From Mesotaenium endlicherianum (Eukaryota; Streptophyta; Zygnematophyceae; Zygnematales; Mesotaeniaceae), in the NCBI GenBank assembly GCA_009602735.1, contig WELA01006610.1:179719-243718 (forward strand): 64,000 bases of DNA. The letters run 5' to 3'. The position numbers were made by a program, and so were the translations under genes. The notes below the pieces were generated by a model. It made no database searches. It was not told where the DNA came from and saw only the letters and a program-made list of their open reading frames with translations. Of this stretch, positions 1 to 11,173 are shown one piece after another (the first letter of the stretch is position 1; each line of letters opens with the position of its first letter).

Positions 1-39
<39 letters not shown>
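1..39. repeat. (CT)n microsatellite
   Basis: The window opens inside a pure CT dinucleotide run, which continues off the left edge. It lies in what appears to be the last intron of the EXO70 gene. Confidence 0.95.
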
Positions 40-41
<2 letters not shown>

Positions 42-246
42 CATAGATCTAGCTCTTCCTCTCCTCGGGTCAGCTTGCTCAAAAGCGTGCTGGCGCGTTG
101 AGGAGTTTCTGTGCCTTTCTTGCGGTCCTCTTTATGTGGAATCGGAAGGCTTTCAAACAGCTATCATCTCTTGGGGTTTGTGTTTCCACGTACAAGCCGG
201 CATTGAGAGGTCCTTGCGTACATGTTTGTGCCCATGTGTTTTGCAG

Positions 247-379
247 GCCAATTTTGGAGCATGGGAAAAACCCGGGCAAGTATTTGAAGTACACCGTCGA
301 CGACCTGGAGAAGATGCTTGGGGAGTTTTTCGAGGGCAAGCAGCGCCAGATTGCGGGCGTCACACTAGGAGCAAGATAA
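247..379 (+). CDS. EXO70: EXO70 exocyst subunit, C-terminal exon only
   Basis: The exon starts after a TTTTGCAG acceptor (AG at 245-246) and runs to TAA at 377-379. Its first base completes a codon begun in an upstream exon outside the window. The encoded tail, with GKNPGKYLKYTVDDLEKML and then GEFFEG, matches the C-terminal signature of plant EXO70 as I remember it (G+xPxKYxKYxxxDLExxL followed by a FFEG-type block). EXO70 binds phosphoinositides and helps dock secretory vesicles at the plasma membrane. Only the last 44 or so residues are visible, so the paralogue cannot be assigned. The call rests on one short motif. Confidence 0.65.
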
Positions 380-3300
380 TTGGGGCCACGCTCCTTTGGG
401 TTTCTAAAGTGTATGGTTGTAAGTTCTATATTTGTAGTAAGGTGTCGGCATTCTTCTTGCCGAAGTAAGTGCTCGAGGAGCTTGAGTAAGAGCTCATGTG
501 AAATGTAACAAGTTTTGTATCGATCTAGTTGATGCGGAATTTAGACCAAGAAGGGCATGTGTCTCGCTCTTGCCTAGGGAAGGAATATAATGTGCTTGTT
601 GGGATTACGTTTTATCTCGGGATTCCGTTTCATCTCGCCTACCTCAGGTTCTTAGCAATGCAATTGCTTTTATCAAAAGTAGCCTATTGTTGTGCAACTT
701 GAAGCTGAACGTGGGAGAAAGTAGCAGGAAAAGGGGTTGTCTATGAATATATGCAGCCTTTTCTAAGTGTTCCATGTCAAGTCGGTTTGTTTTTCACGTT
801 GTCTTGTAATTGTATCGTCAAGCCTCCAATACAAGAAGCAAAGTGCTCTGCAGACAATGAGCATTACTTATGGCCTTCAAATAATTGGGTTGTGACCTGT
901 TATATGTACAATACATCAACATAAATTACGCACAAAAACAAAGACAAATGTCATGCCATTCATGCGCTACAACAACTCAAATTGGTGTGCACCAGACATG
1001 TTTGATAGGTGAGTTTTGGTATCGGTATAATAGATTTTGCAACCCCGAGAATGAACCCTGTTGAGGAAATGCTAATCTTCTGGCCACAGAGTCTGCTCAG
1101 CAAGCAAATGTCATCGTAGAGCAAAAGAGGCGCCTGGCAGGAGTAGCATGGACCTTTGCACCTTTGGAATAATCGATCCGGTCGATGGCACACATATTGG
1201 CGACCATCACATGTGCCTGTGGCTCCTTTGCAGTTAGGCACGATCAATGACGTAAGTTTGAGAAAAAATGCACAATATGCCAAGCTTGTTAAAGTGCATC
1301 ATACCAACACAAATTGCTCAACTTCTTGCTTACCAAACTTTATTCAAGAAATGACGACCACGTCAACACTAACCGATTCAAACCTCTAAACTTTTCAAAA
1401 TCTGCCTTTTATATTTTGGACTTAAATAAACTAATCCAAAGTCATTACACTAGCACATTTTGACCAAAACGTATACGCGTGCTATTAAATACGAAGACAA
1501 CAATGTTGTAAGCTTCACTCCTAATTAAGAACGTAAGACCCGCCGCCAAAATGGGATTGCAACACTAGGTTGGAGCACGGCCACCACCTTTTATCAAATT
1601 TTTTGTTTGTTTGAATATGAGGGATTCTCTCTGGGATTCCAAAGAATGAGATACATAATATGTCCTTGAATAAAGTCATGATGTGACTACATTGGTCGAT
1701 TTGGTGCCTTTTCCAAACTTTGTCAACTTTTGATATTGCAATTGTTTTCTGTGCTCCTTGGAAATCCACCATTCCTCTTTTAAAACTGTAAGACATCGTA
1801 CCAAATTTGAGTGGAGTTTGTGCTTCAAATAATTTTCTTGTAAGTTGCCCATGCACATTGAGTTAAAAGGAAAATGATTATTGAGCTACACAAAAACGTG
1901 ATGCTGACATGCTCAATTGTAGTGCAAATTGTGATTAAGAATACATTGGACAAGGAGCTATAGAGAGCATATTGGAGCCGCATCATATTGTGAAAACAAG
2001 GTGTTGACATGAAACATATAGAAGGCGTTGAAGATGCGTTAGAGTTATGATGATGCAAGGAAAACGCGTACCTTGGTCGAGGACTTTGTCACGATATTGA
2101 GACACGGAGATAACATAAGTGAGTAATACGTGAAAGTTTGGGGGCTGTTTTTTTCAAGTTTGTGCTATGCGAATCTTCTTCATTTCGTGCACGTGGTGCA
2201 CGTAGCAAGGCAATATTATTTAATATTTGCATACTGTACATGTGTACTAGGAAGTGAGTTGTGATTACAATAGATATGTTGAACATGCAATCAGGTTCCT
2301 TAAAGAGTGTACTCAAAGGGTGCATTGGATTGGATTATTTGTGTTGACAAGTTTGTCTCAAACTGGCTTGCACACGTTCATGATAATGCTTGTGAATTGC
2401 AAATAAGAGAAAGGACAAACTATTGTGCTTTAAAATCTGATACTAATAAGCCATGGTCCATTGCAACTACATTAGGATATTTTTGAACGGACTAACCCGT
2501 TCAACTTCAAAAAGTACAATTACTATAATATTGCACCCTTTTGGATTTGTAGTACTCACATAAGTGCATATACTTGTCATAGAGCAAGTGAAGTACATAA
2601 GATTCACTTGGTGGAAAATGTGGTAGAAAATGATATTGCGCAACTCAAAATAAGATATGGGAAATTACTTAAATGGATTATGGCAAAAAGCTCCCAATTG
2701 AACTGTTTTTCTCGATAAGCTACTGCTCGCAATTAGCTGCAACGATTAGTGTGATTATTGATGCCGATTTGAAACAAGAAATAAAGGGAGGTCTATACCA
2801 GCAATCTTTGGCTTCTTAAATTTGTGTTTCAAAAAAATTAATTTAGAATATCGTTGCCTGTAATTACGATCATTGTAGATTAAAATAACAGTCATACGAT
2901 TTCAATTTTCTTTTAAAATTTGGGTGCTATGTACCGATGATATGGGTCTATTGGTCGCCCTTTCACTCCACACACCAAAAAATATGCCTGTGGCAAAAAA
3001 TGGATGAATAGATGTGACGCTGGAATTAGGTTCTAGCGCCAATGAATGGGATTTCGGAGAAATCCACTTCGGAAATTTTTGCATAAAAAACCAGCAAATA
3101 AAAATGTTACAAAGAAATGATCAGTTGAAGCATGCAATGCTGTCAATTTCAAATTTTGAAAATCAAAAAGCAAAAGTCTTACCTTACCAATAGCCCTTTT
3201 AGTGTCAGATGGTTGTAAGAAGATCGACCAACTCTAACATTTTATTTTTTCTATTCAAAATGGTCAATTGTTTCTTCATTGTGTATTTGATCCTGATTAG

Positions 3301-4370
3301 ATCACACCCTAAAAAAGAAGGAACAAGGAGAACATCAAATGGGCCAAATTGCCTAACTTTGCAATACCTAAAGTCATGTTTTTCCTCCTTGTGGAGGCCA
3401 AACTGCGGAAAATCTTGGTACAAAACGAGATACATTTTACCAAAATCTGCTTGAGAGCAAAGAAATAAACCTCTCATGATCCATTGTCATGAAAACGTCA
3501 AAATCTTGCGGCCGAGGTCTTTGAAATTTGTTTTAGAAGGATTCAAAAAATAAAGAAATGTGGCAAACATTGCTAAGAAAATGAAAGTGGTCGTTGGCCA
3601 CTTTGTTGTGATTGATCAATCCGCAACTATGTGCGAGTATCGTTACGGTGGAGCAAATGGTCAAAGCAATGCAAAAAAGTTAAATTGAATGTGCAAAAGT
3701 CTAAAATCATGGAAAACCATTGAGCAAAGTCAAGGTGCAGTTGATTTTTGTGATTGATTAAACATGTCGTGTCACGTGTGCATGTATCCAAGCTATAAAA
3801 GTACAAAGTAAGAGGAGTTTCTTAGCGATGTTTGCTGCAATGATAAGTAATGTCTTAAGCCATATTCAGACGTTTTAATATACATGCAGTGAAAAGAAAA
3901 TGGAGCAAATCTTCAAATATTTCATATTAGAGAGAGTGTGTAGTAAATAAAGTGGCCATTTGAAATTTTCAAAATTGAAAACTGGAAAGAAGAAAAAAAT
4001 AAAGTTCAGCCCAACGAATTTCTAAATAGCACAATGTGTGACCTTTGTAGAGTAGTCCTTTGCAAGTAAGCTTATGACCTTGGTCACTATAAGATAGGTC
4101 TTCAAGTGATTCGATTTCTGTATGAGGAAGAACGGATTATTCTTCACAAGAGATCTTGAAAACACAAGAGAGATAAAAGTGCTATCTTTGCTTATAACTT
4201 GTTGACTTACAACTGCTATCAGGAGTTTAAAAGGTAAAGCTAGGGATTTTTGGGAGCTTTTATCATAAAGGATTCTCACGGATTTAAGCGTAGGTGAGCT
4301 CGACATCTACTAGTGCGCCTCCCTCAAAGAGGAAGCGTTCGCGCTTCAACAAGCTGGTGCTATAGTGTCC
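380..4370. other. AT-rich spacer, nothing recognised
   Basis: About 4 kb of AT-rich DNA downstream of the EXO70 exon. The first few hundred bases are presumably its 3' UTR. The open stretches are short, lack recognisable domains and overlap on both strands. No tRNA, rRNA or clear repeat boundary was seen. Confidence 0.6.
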
Positions 4371-4374
4371 ATCT

Positions 4375-4760
4375 ATGCATGAGTCAAAGATGATGGACAA
4401 CTTCAACCGGAAACTTAAGCCAACTCTGACCAAGGAAGTGGCACTCAAGGACTCCACTAGTCTTGGAGACATGATGCCATTGGCAACGAGGGTCGACGCT
4501 GTAGAATTTAGTCAAAGGCAATGGGGCAGCCACAACTTTGGAGGACATCAATCGTTTGATTCTCAAGAGCCAAGCACGAGTGGTCAAGGTCCAGTAGCTA
4601 TGTAGTTGGACTTGTCGGGAACCAACGCAGGCAGCAAAAATATAAGCCAAAAGAAAACCCTGCTAAATTTGTGGCAAGATTGGACATAGCTGGCTCAAGA
4701 CTCTCGTGTGAAGGCAAAGCAACCACAACAGCGGAATAAAGGAGGACACTAGTAAGTCGT
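4375..4760 (+). mobile_element. Decayed LTR-retrotransposon gag fragment
   Basis: A short segment resembles the C-terminal part of Ty3/gypsy gag. It has a TRVDAVEFSQRQ-type stretch, then a Ser/Pro linker with STSGQGPVAM, then a Lys/Gln-rich area where a zinc knuckle would be expected. It is a broken, old fragment with no LTR visible nearby. The family assignment is by general resemblance only. Confidence 0.4.
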
Positions 4761-5205
4761 TTTGGGGTGTCTAATGGCGTGAAGAAGGAAAACTCACAAG
4801 GAGGCTATTCCTAGGAGCCTGTCAAGAAGCGGAAAATAAGACATTGACAAGCTTATTATTTGGTGTAAAATTGTTAAAATCGTAACCGTGGAGAATGCTT
4901 CAAGCGGCTCTTTTATCTCAACAATCCTATCTTTTGAATTAAATTTGGGTTGGAATTTGCAATGGAATTCCTTGGGGGGGTTTGTTTGAATTGCCACCCA
5001 TTAAAGTTGGGACAAGCAGGGACAAAATTCCAATCCTGAAACGGACTTTCAAATTTTGCCGCTTCGCCTCTTGCACATTCTCTAAGTGCTTGTAGAGCTT
5101 ATTCAATGTATGCACAATATTGAACTTGGATTTTGTTTCTAAATAATTTGTAAGAAGGTACATAACTGGTCGTCTATATCTTTTCGATCACACAAGCAGT
5201 AATCT

Positions 5206-5828
5206 TGAGAACGAGGCCTGTTTTGTGTTCGTCAGTGAGGCGCCCCTCACGTAAGCGCTGTGGAGGGGATTCAGTAAGGGCCGTCGCTCGTGTGAGCTCT
5301 GGTCCATTATGTACGCGTTTTACCTTGATCGACGCGAAAGCGTTCAATCGTGTCTCCGGCAGCCCGCCCTTTGGCGACCGCCATAAAAGTTACATCTTGC
5401 ATCTATTAGGCCCTCTTTTTTCTGATGCTTTTCGGTTAGAGAGTGCGCTCTTGGGACTTTTTGTGAGCGGCCATGGTGAAGCGGAAGGCTCGCCTGGGCC
5501 GCTAGGTAGCTCTTGATGGGGGCATGGGAGAGGACGTTTTCGTTGCTTAGATGAGTTCGTGGGGTGTGAGGGTTGGGAGCGCGTGCTCGTGGGCAGCCAT
5601 GGCCGCTCGTCGCTGCTAGTTATTAGGGTGTTACAGAGAGAGAGGGTGGGAAGGGGAGAGAGAAGGCAAGGTGGAAGGGGGAGGGAGGGAGGGAGGGTAA
5701 GTCGTAGCATCGACTGCGAGCGTCGACATCGTTTGTGCTGTTTCGACGCTTCATTTTGTAGGGATCGTTCGGAGGGGCTTTGTGAGGGAAAACTTGTCGG
5801 TGCCCTCACAAAGTATCAATATCGATCC
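5206..5828 (+). repeat. Tandem promoter-like unit, copy A
   Basis: First copy of a GC-rich unit of about 620-650 bp. It starts with GAACGAGGC, then TTTTGTGTTCGTCAGT, GGCGCCCCTCACGTAA, CAGTAAGGGCC and ACGCGAAAGCGTTC, in the same order as copy B. A TATA-like CCATAAAAGTTAC lies near 5383 and a GGCCATGG near 5470. A purine-rich stretch (about 5635-5700) and a hairpin (5778-5813) end the unit. The small reading frame after the GGCCATGG is only about ten codons, so no protein is called. It could be a duplicated promoter plus first exon, a spacer repeat or a non-coding RNA locus. Confidence 0.7.
5778..5813 (+). other. Perfect 11-bp inverted repeat (hairpin) ending copy A
   Basis: CTTTGTGAGGG at 5778-5788 pairs perfectly with CCCTCACAAAG at 5803-5813 around a 14-nt loop containing ACTTGTCGGT. 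The same loop core recurs in the hairpin that ends copy B. Confidence 0.75.
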
Positions 5829-6480
5829 AGAACGAGGCGTGTTTTGTGTTCGTCAGTAAGGCGCCCCTCACGTAACTCTTGTGAGGGGGGAAGCAGTAAG
5901 GGCCCTCGCTCGTGTGCGCGAGGGCCGGTACGCGTTCGAAATCGGATCTTACGACGCGAAAGCGTTCGTCGTGAACGCTTTTCTTGTGCGGCCCCGGTGC
6001 GGCCCGCCCATTCGCGACTGCCGGCGCACTATATATGTGCATCGGGTGTCGTCGAAGTCGTCATTCGACTGACACTCTTGCTTTTTGTGTTTGTGCAGCG
6101 GCGATTGCCGGGCCATGGCCGCTGGCGGGAGGGGGGAGCCGGGGGCGGATCGGTTGAGGTGAGTTGTGTCGAGCCTCCTCGTCTTTTCGGTTGTCGGCCA
6201 TGGCGCGGGCCCTTCTTGCTTGGCCGCGCCTCTTTGTTTTAGTGGAGGTTGATTCGTTTCGACGCCGACGGGCGCCGTCGACTGTTCCGACGTGTCGTTC
6301 GTTGTCGTGGACGTTGCGGTCTGTCCTCGTCGCCGACTTGCGGTCTTCATTTCTGCTGCTAATAGTTTGTCGTTCTCGTCCGTGTGGTCACGGTGACGCT
6401 CGCTTTTCGGAGTTAGGCGTTATCGTTCGGGGGCGTTCGTGAGTACTTGTCGGTCCCCTCACAAGCGTTCCACCACGATC
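5829..6480 (+). repeat. Tandem promoter-like unit, copy B
   Basis: Second copy of the unit, clearly diverged but with the landmark blocks in the same order. It has a strong TATA-like box, CACTATATATGTGCATC, near 6030 where copy A has CCATAAAAGTTAC. A GGCCATGG follows near 6113 and a GAGGTGAGTTGTG sequence, which reads as a good splice donor, lies near 6160. The unit ends in a hairpin at 6434-6467 and is followed by a GAACGA array. I could not find a downstream exon that makes a recognisable protein. Confidence 0.7.
6434..6467 (+). other. Imperfect hairpin ending copy B
   Basis: CGTTCGTGAG (6434-6443) pairs at 8 of 10 positions with CTCACAAGCG (6458-6467). The loop carries the same ACTTGTCGGT decamer as the hairpin of copy A, although the stem sequence has changed. 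Confidence 0.65.
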
Positions 6481-6518
6481 GAGAACGAGAACGAGAACGA
6501 GAGCGAGAACCAGAACAG
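6480..6518. repeat. (GAGAAC/GAACGA) short tandem repeat
   Basis: Six-base units GAGAAC, with single variants, repeat about five to six times directly after copy B of the promoter-like unit. Confidence 0.8.
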
Positions 6519-8755
6519 GGCACTTAAAGAGCAGTAATGCCTTTGTTGATCGGCAACGCCAGGCAACGCTGTTCGTATCGATGTCTTTGAGGTTAACCGC
6601 CTATTGTCGCTTTTAAAACAAAATCTCCTCTTAACTTGAAACCGCTTGTGCGGTGTGCTCGACGTTCTCTCCTTGCGAAGTGTAACACAGCGCCCAACAA
6701 GGACCTGATTTACAACGGGATTGCGACTGGTCGCGACAGGTCTCGATAGTCACTGCGAGATTTACCTCGTGGCCATTAAGTGCAACCACAAATGCCAACA
6801 ATCATCAACAGTGGTCCAATCTGGTCCAATGTTTGGTGCAGAGTCGTGGTCCGTGGGTGGTCATAGGCCTCGATTTGATCTTGCAGCGTGCAGATGGATA
6901 TTTCGCCACGGCGCACGTCAAGCGCTCGAGGAATCCGCTTCAGATGTTCAGGACCATCTCGGGACGTGCTTTGTGGTCCGCCTGGGGCTTGTGGAAACAT
7001 ATGGCTATGCATGATCGCTGTGTGTGTGCTCTCAAACACTTCATTTGACTTCTTGCCTTGTCGCAGATGGCTTTGCTCGTTGCCAAATGGCTTCCAGCCC
7101 AAGCGGCTTCTTGTGCTTCTTGCCTTGTCGCAGAGGGCCTTGCCCTTTCCAAATGGCCTTTATTATAAGAGAAGCGTCTAATCGAGGAGCATATTATATT
7201 TAACCTCGTAAAAAGCCGTCGAGGCTCGAGAACTCGAATGCAGCCGAATGGCGAACACTCCCTTGAGCAGGGACTCGAGCGTAAGAACCATAGCGAGATG
7301 TTCCCGATGGATGCCGCGGAGCTGACTTTATGATAATAGGCGAAATAGGTGCCGAAAATTTATGACCCTTCTCTCGCGCAAGCATTCGCCGTTCGAGATG
7401 TAAGTTGCTGAAGTCACGTCGTTGCAACCAGTTGCAACTCCTCTCTTGGACAAGCATTTGGCATCGAATAATGTTGGGTAGAAAAGGTGTGCTGAGTTAG
7501 CAGCAGTTACTACTCTCGTCTGCTTCATCATGACGCAAGCACATTCATGCACTTCCCTTATCCATGCCTGATCCATGCAGAGGCGTTGTAGCTGGTTGTA
7601 GCTCTCGTTCTTGGTGCTCTCACTTGCTAAGATGCCATCATCAATGAGGGAATGTATGATGTGTAAAGTGAAACAACGGTACGTTCATTTGACACGGAAC
7701 GGCCGGAGTGACGGTTGTGTGCAGCTGCCAGCACCTCTGCATCGAATGGTTGCAGCACCGTGCGGCACAACGCAGCACCGTGCAGCACACTTGAGCACGC
7801 TGCTACTTGCCCGAACCTCGTGACAACCAGCGACACAGAAATACCAAATATAGAAAGTCGGTGTTGACTTCAGCAGCAGAGCAATAGCAGCATACAGCAG
7901 CGTTCAGGACTCTGGATTTCACTGGATTCAGTCAAAACTTAGAGTCATGATGACAGTTGTCAAGCTAATATAGCATAAAAGCTCCTACGTAGTAAAGTAC
8001 ATTTGCCACGTTAACTATTGTTGGATAAAACTAACGAATCTCCAGGCCTTTGCTGACATTGCAACCAATACCGGCAATAGTGTACATAAGTCCGAGTCCG
8101 GATAGCGCAAGAAGTGGCAAAAAGTGTTTTGTTCTGACTTGGAGCTTTCTTGCAAGAGCCTGCAGTCGCATATAGTCGTTTCTAGGAAATCCGTATTTTT
8201 CCATACTTTTGTGGCTATCTTTGTCGCTGAAAGAGGAGCGTATTCCGTCAACAAATGCATTTATAATCTGTATAGCTACTAACTATTTCGGCTCCTGACT
8301 GACCTGAAAACGGGAGGAAAATATACAGCCGATTGCATGGTGCAAGTTTGGTGCAACAATGAAGTGATTTGCCTCGATAATTTTCGCAGCACGCCAGATC
8401 GTGCGACCCATCGACGTCGAAAGTCGTTATCCAAGTATTGTCTTGTCGCTTTCCGATATTTTCAAGTATGACGTTGTTCCAGGTTCCGGCAAACATCAAC
8501 GGCGGTTGCACTAAAGAATATTTCGCAAAATCCCGAAACTTTTGAAACCAATCAAGTGAGAAAAATCGTCAAGAGCAGTCGAGAGAGTAGCAAGCTCGAA
8601 ACCCGGTCAGTGTCGACAGCCACGTCATATTCTGGCATAAACGTCACTGGTAGCTGTTGTCATGGTAACATCCAGGAAGAAGTATGTATATTGCAGTCTC
8701 AGTAGAAGCTAATGTGAGGAGGGCGAAACTGACTTGTGGCCTTGAGTAAGATAGA
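6519..8755. other. Spacer with no recognised gene
   Basis: Nothing here reads as a domain-bearing gene. It holds one short tandem repeat at 7049-7160 (listed separately). The last few hundred bases should include the promoter of the DUF506 gene; no clear TATA box decides its start. Confidence 0.55.
7049..7160. repeat. Two-copy 67-bp tandem repeat
   Basis: CTTCTTGCCTTGTCGCAG begins at 7049 and again at 7116, each followed by a GGC-TTGC-CCAAATGGC pattern. The second copy is slightly shortened. Confidence 0.75.
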
Positions 8756-11173
8756 ATGCCAGGCCTATATAGTCTAAGGAAGTTAGGAGGACTTCGAGTG
8801 GTTGGTGGTAAGCTTGAGCAAGTCTTTGAAGAACCAACGACAATAGAAAGGGGAAGAACATGGGGTGCACGAGTTGCCCCTCTCCCAGTTGTTCAGCCTA
8901 GAAAATTCAGCTCAGAATCCATTCGTTCTGAATCCTGCAGCCAGCATGAGCGCTCTAAGCAGGTGACGGACCCAATTGGCCAGTCTGTCAAGGCTCGAAT
9001 CTTTCAAAGTGAACATCTCGAGCGATATGGAAGTGATATGAGCGCCAGGTATGCTTACGCACATCGAGGGGTGTTCTTGTCGAACATCATTCCGCAGTTC
9101 AGCTGTCGTGCTGATGATGTGCACCATTGGTGTCCTCCCAGCTGTTGGCATTGCATGCTGCAAACAGGCAGTCTGGTCTGGCATAGTGCGCTACTTCCTG
9201 GTGTATCGTAAGCAACATTGGTTGATTTCAGCGTATGAGAAGAGCTGGTTAGTTAGTAACTTTCTGCAGACTCCTAGGGAGCTCTCGAGCTGTTTTACAT
9301 GTTACAACTGTTTCGCATAACTCAACAGTATGAAGATTCATGTCCTAATTGGATTGATTTTCTTCTTTATCCAGCTCTGGGAGTGAGCACGAGCCAAATT
9401 CTGTGTGCCTGGCGGCCATGGTGCACAATTTTTTCGAGGACGATGACTACGAAAGGAGGTTGCTGCGGGCCAGAGCCTGCTACATTTGTGGAGGTGTCAG
9501 CGGCTGCAGTTGTTTCAGTGACGACGAAGATGGTCACAGCGATGGGGAATTGGCTCGAATACTGCAGGTAATGCATGTAGAAAAGATTCTGCCGAGATTA
9601 GAATCCCAAAGATGGTCGTGCATGCTACTCTGCAACTCGAGACTGCCCGCCAAATTTTGCTGGCTCTGTGTGATAGTCTGCTGACGTCTCTCTTTTCACC
9701 TGGTGATTCGTTCACAGAATGCTGACATTTGGTCCGTGCTCATGGCAGCGCCTGTCGCAGTGCTCGGATGCCGGAGAGACAATGCTTTTTGCGAATGTCA
9801 CCAGAGCCCTCACTCATGCCAAAGAGGACCACACCATCTGCAAAGGCAATATCACGAACTGCTCGGGGAGCTGCGTGAGGAGAGCAGTCATGACTTGTCT
9901 CAGAAGCGCTGGCTATGATGCCGCCATCTGTAAGTCGAGGTGGGACCACTCGCAAAGCTATCCTGGAGGTGAGGACCCACCTGGCAGCCATGCCACCTCA
10001 GCTGTTCTTGCATGGGTTATTGTGACATGTCAGCTTCTTGTCTAGCAGCATACAGATGGCGCAACTCTGAGCGCGAGGAAATTGCTCATGCATGCTTTGC
10101 CTGATTCTTGAAAGCACTTGCAGCATTTTTTTGCAATCCACTGCCAGGTTGAAATTAGTGAGAAGGATTCGTTGGTTGTATATGACAGAATTGTTTGGAA
10201 CTTAGAACTGTAAGAACCTCAGGAAATTTCCTCTCAAATTCAAAAATCAATGTTCCTGAAAATCTTTTCCATGATGTGAAGTATTTGTTTCAATCGTGAA
10301 AGTTACCTGCGTGTTGTGTGTTTCGCAGGCGACTACGAGTACATTGATGTTGTCAGCAGCACCCGCCACCACCAGCGGCGCGTGATAGTCGACATCAACT
10401 TCCGCGCGCAGTTTCAGATGGCCAGGCCCACGCGCCGTTACATGCAGGCCGTGCAGATGCTGCCGCTCGTGTTCGTCGGCCGGGCTGAGAGGGTGCAGCA
10501 GCTGGTGGACCTCATGACCGAGTCCTGCCAGCGCTCTCTGGACAAGAGGTGCATGCACTTGCCGCCCTGGAGGAAACCGGCGTACATGCGCGCCAAGTGG
10601 CTTGCTCCCTACAAGCGCACCCACAACGAGGTCCCGTCCTCTGGCTATGACTACGGCGGCTGCTCTGAGAGGATCCACTCCTTGCAGCCCAGCTCCACCA
10701 CCACGACCATCCCTTCCTCGAGCAGGAGGAGCACTGCGGCTGCTGCAGGTGCCGTGGAGGTGGCGGCGCCAGAGTGGGGGTACAATGGCCGGCTGCTGCT
10801 GCCATCCCCTCCGCAGCACGGGGACTGGGGGCCTGATGTGGACGTGGTGGTTGCGCAAAGGGGGGGCAAGGTCTTCCCCTTGGCCGTGAAAGAGTGCAGG
10901 CACCACCACCCCGTTGGCACGACAGGCAAGGCCGCTGGCGGGGGCAGGCGCCACCACACAAAGACGCAGCAGCAGCAGCAGCAGCAGCAGGCTTCAGCAG
11001 TGGGCCTCGCTGGCGACTCGACGTATATTGAGAACTCTGCCTGGCAGCTGCCGTCTGTCGAGCCGAAAGCGGGGGGAGCCTCAAGCCTCCCCAAGAGAGC
11101 GGGGCTGGCCTCTCTGCTGAGGGAAGCGGGCCTGCTGCCGTCACTGCACCGGGATGCGTCATCACACATGTAG
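8756..11173 (+). CDS. DUF506 (PD-(D/E)XK nuclease-like) family protein
   Basis: Four exons are inferred: 8756-9048, 9375-9567, 9749-9968 and 10329-11173. Phases agree at every junction and give 516 residues. The second exon carries the acidic N-terminal block (AAMVHNFFEDDDYERR, then a Cys-rich GCSCFSDDED). The third ends in GYDAAICKSRWDHSQSYPG. The fourth opens with DYEYIDVV and continues with RRVIVDINFRAQF, ARPTRRY and PPWRKPAYMRAKWLAPYKR, which together are the DUF506 signature. DUF506 is a plant family related in fold to PD-(D/E)XK nucleases; its biochemical role is largely unknown. The C-terminal third is low-complexity, with a (CAG)n-coded glutamine run at about residues 448-456. The acceptor at 9748 was chosen because the one at 9717 would break the frame. 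The start ATG at 8756 is the least certain point. Confidence 0.85.

Noticed and set aside
5559-6242. A 227-codon + strand frame across the junction of the two promoter-like units.
   Set aside because: It spans the repeat junction and a purine-rich simple tract, is Arg/Gly-rich and has no counterpart in the other unit.
9718-9748. Upstream acceptor for the third DUF506 exon at 9717.
   Set aside because: It puts the exon out of frame with the family motif; the acceptor at 9748 restores phase and aligns with the family.
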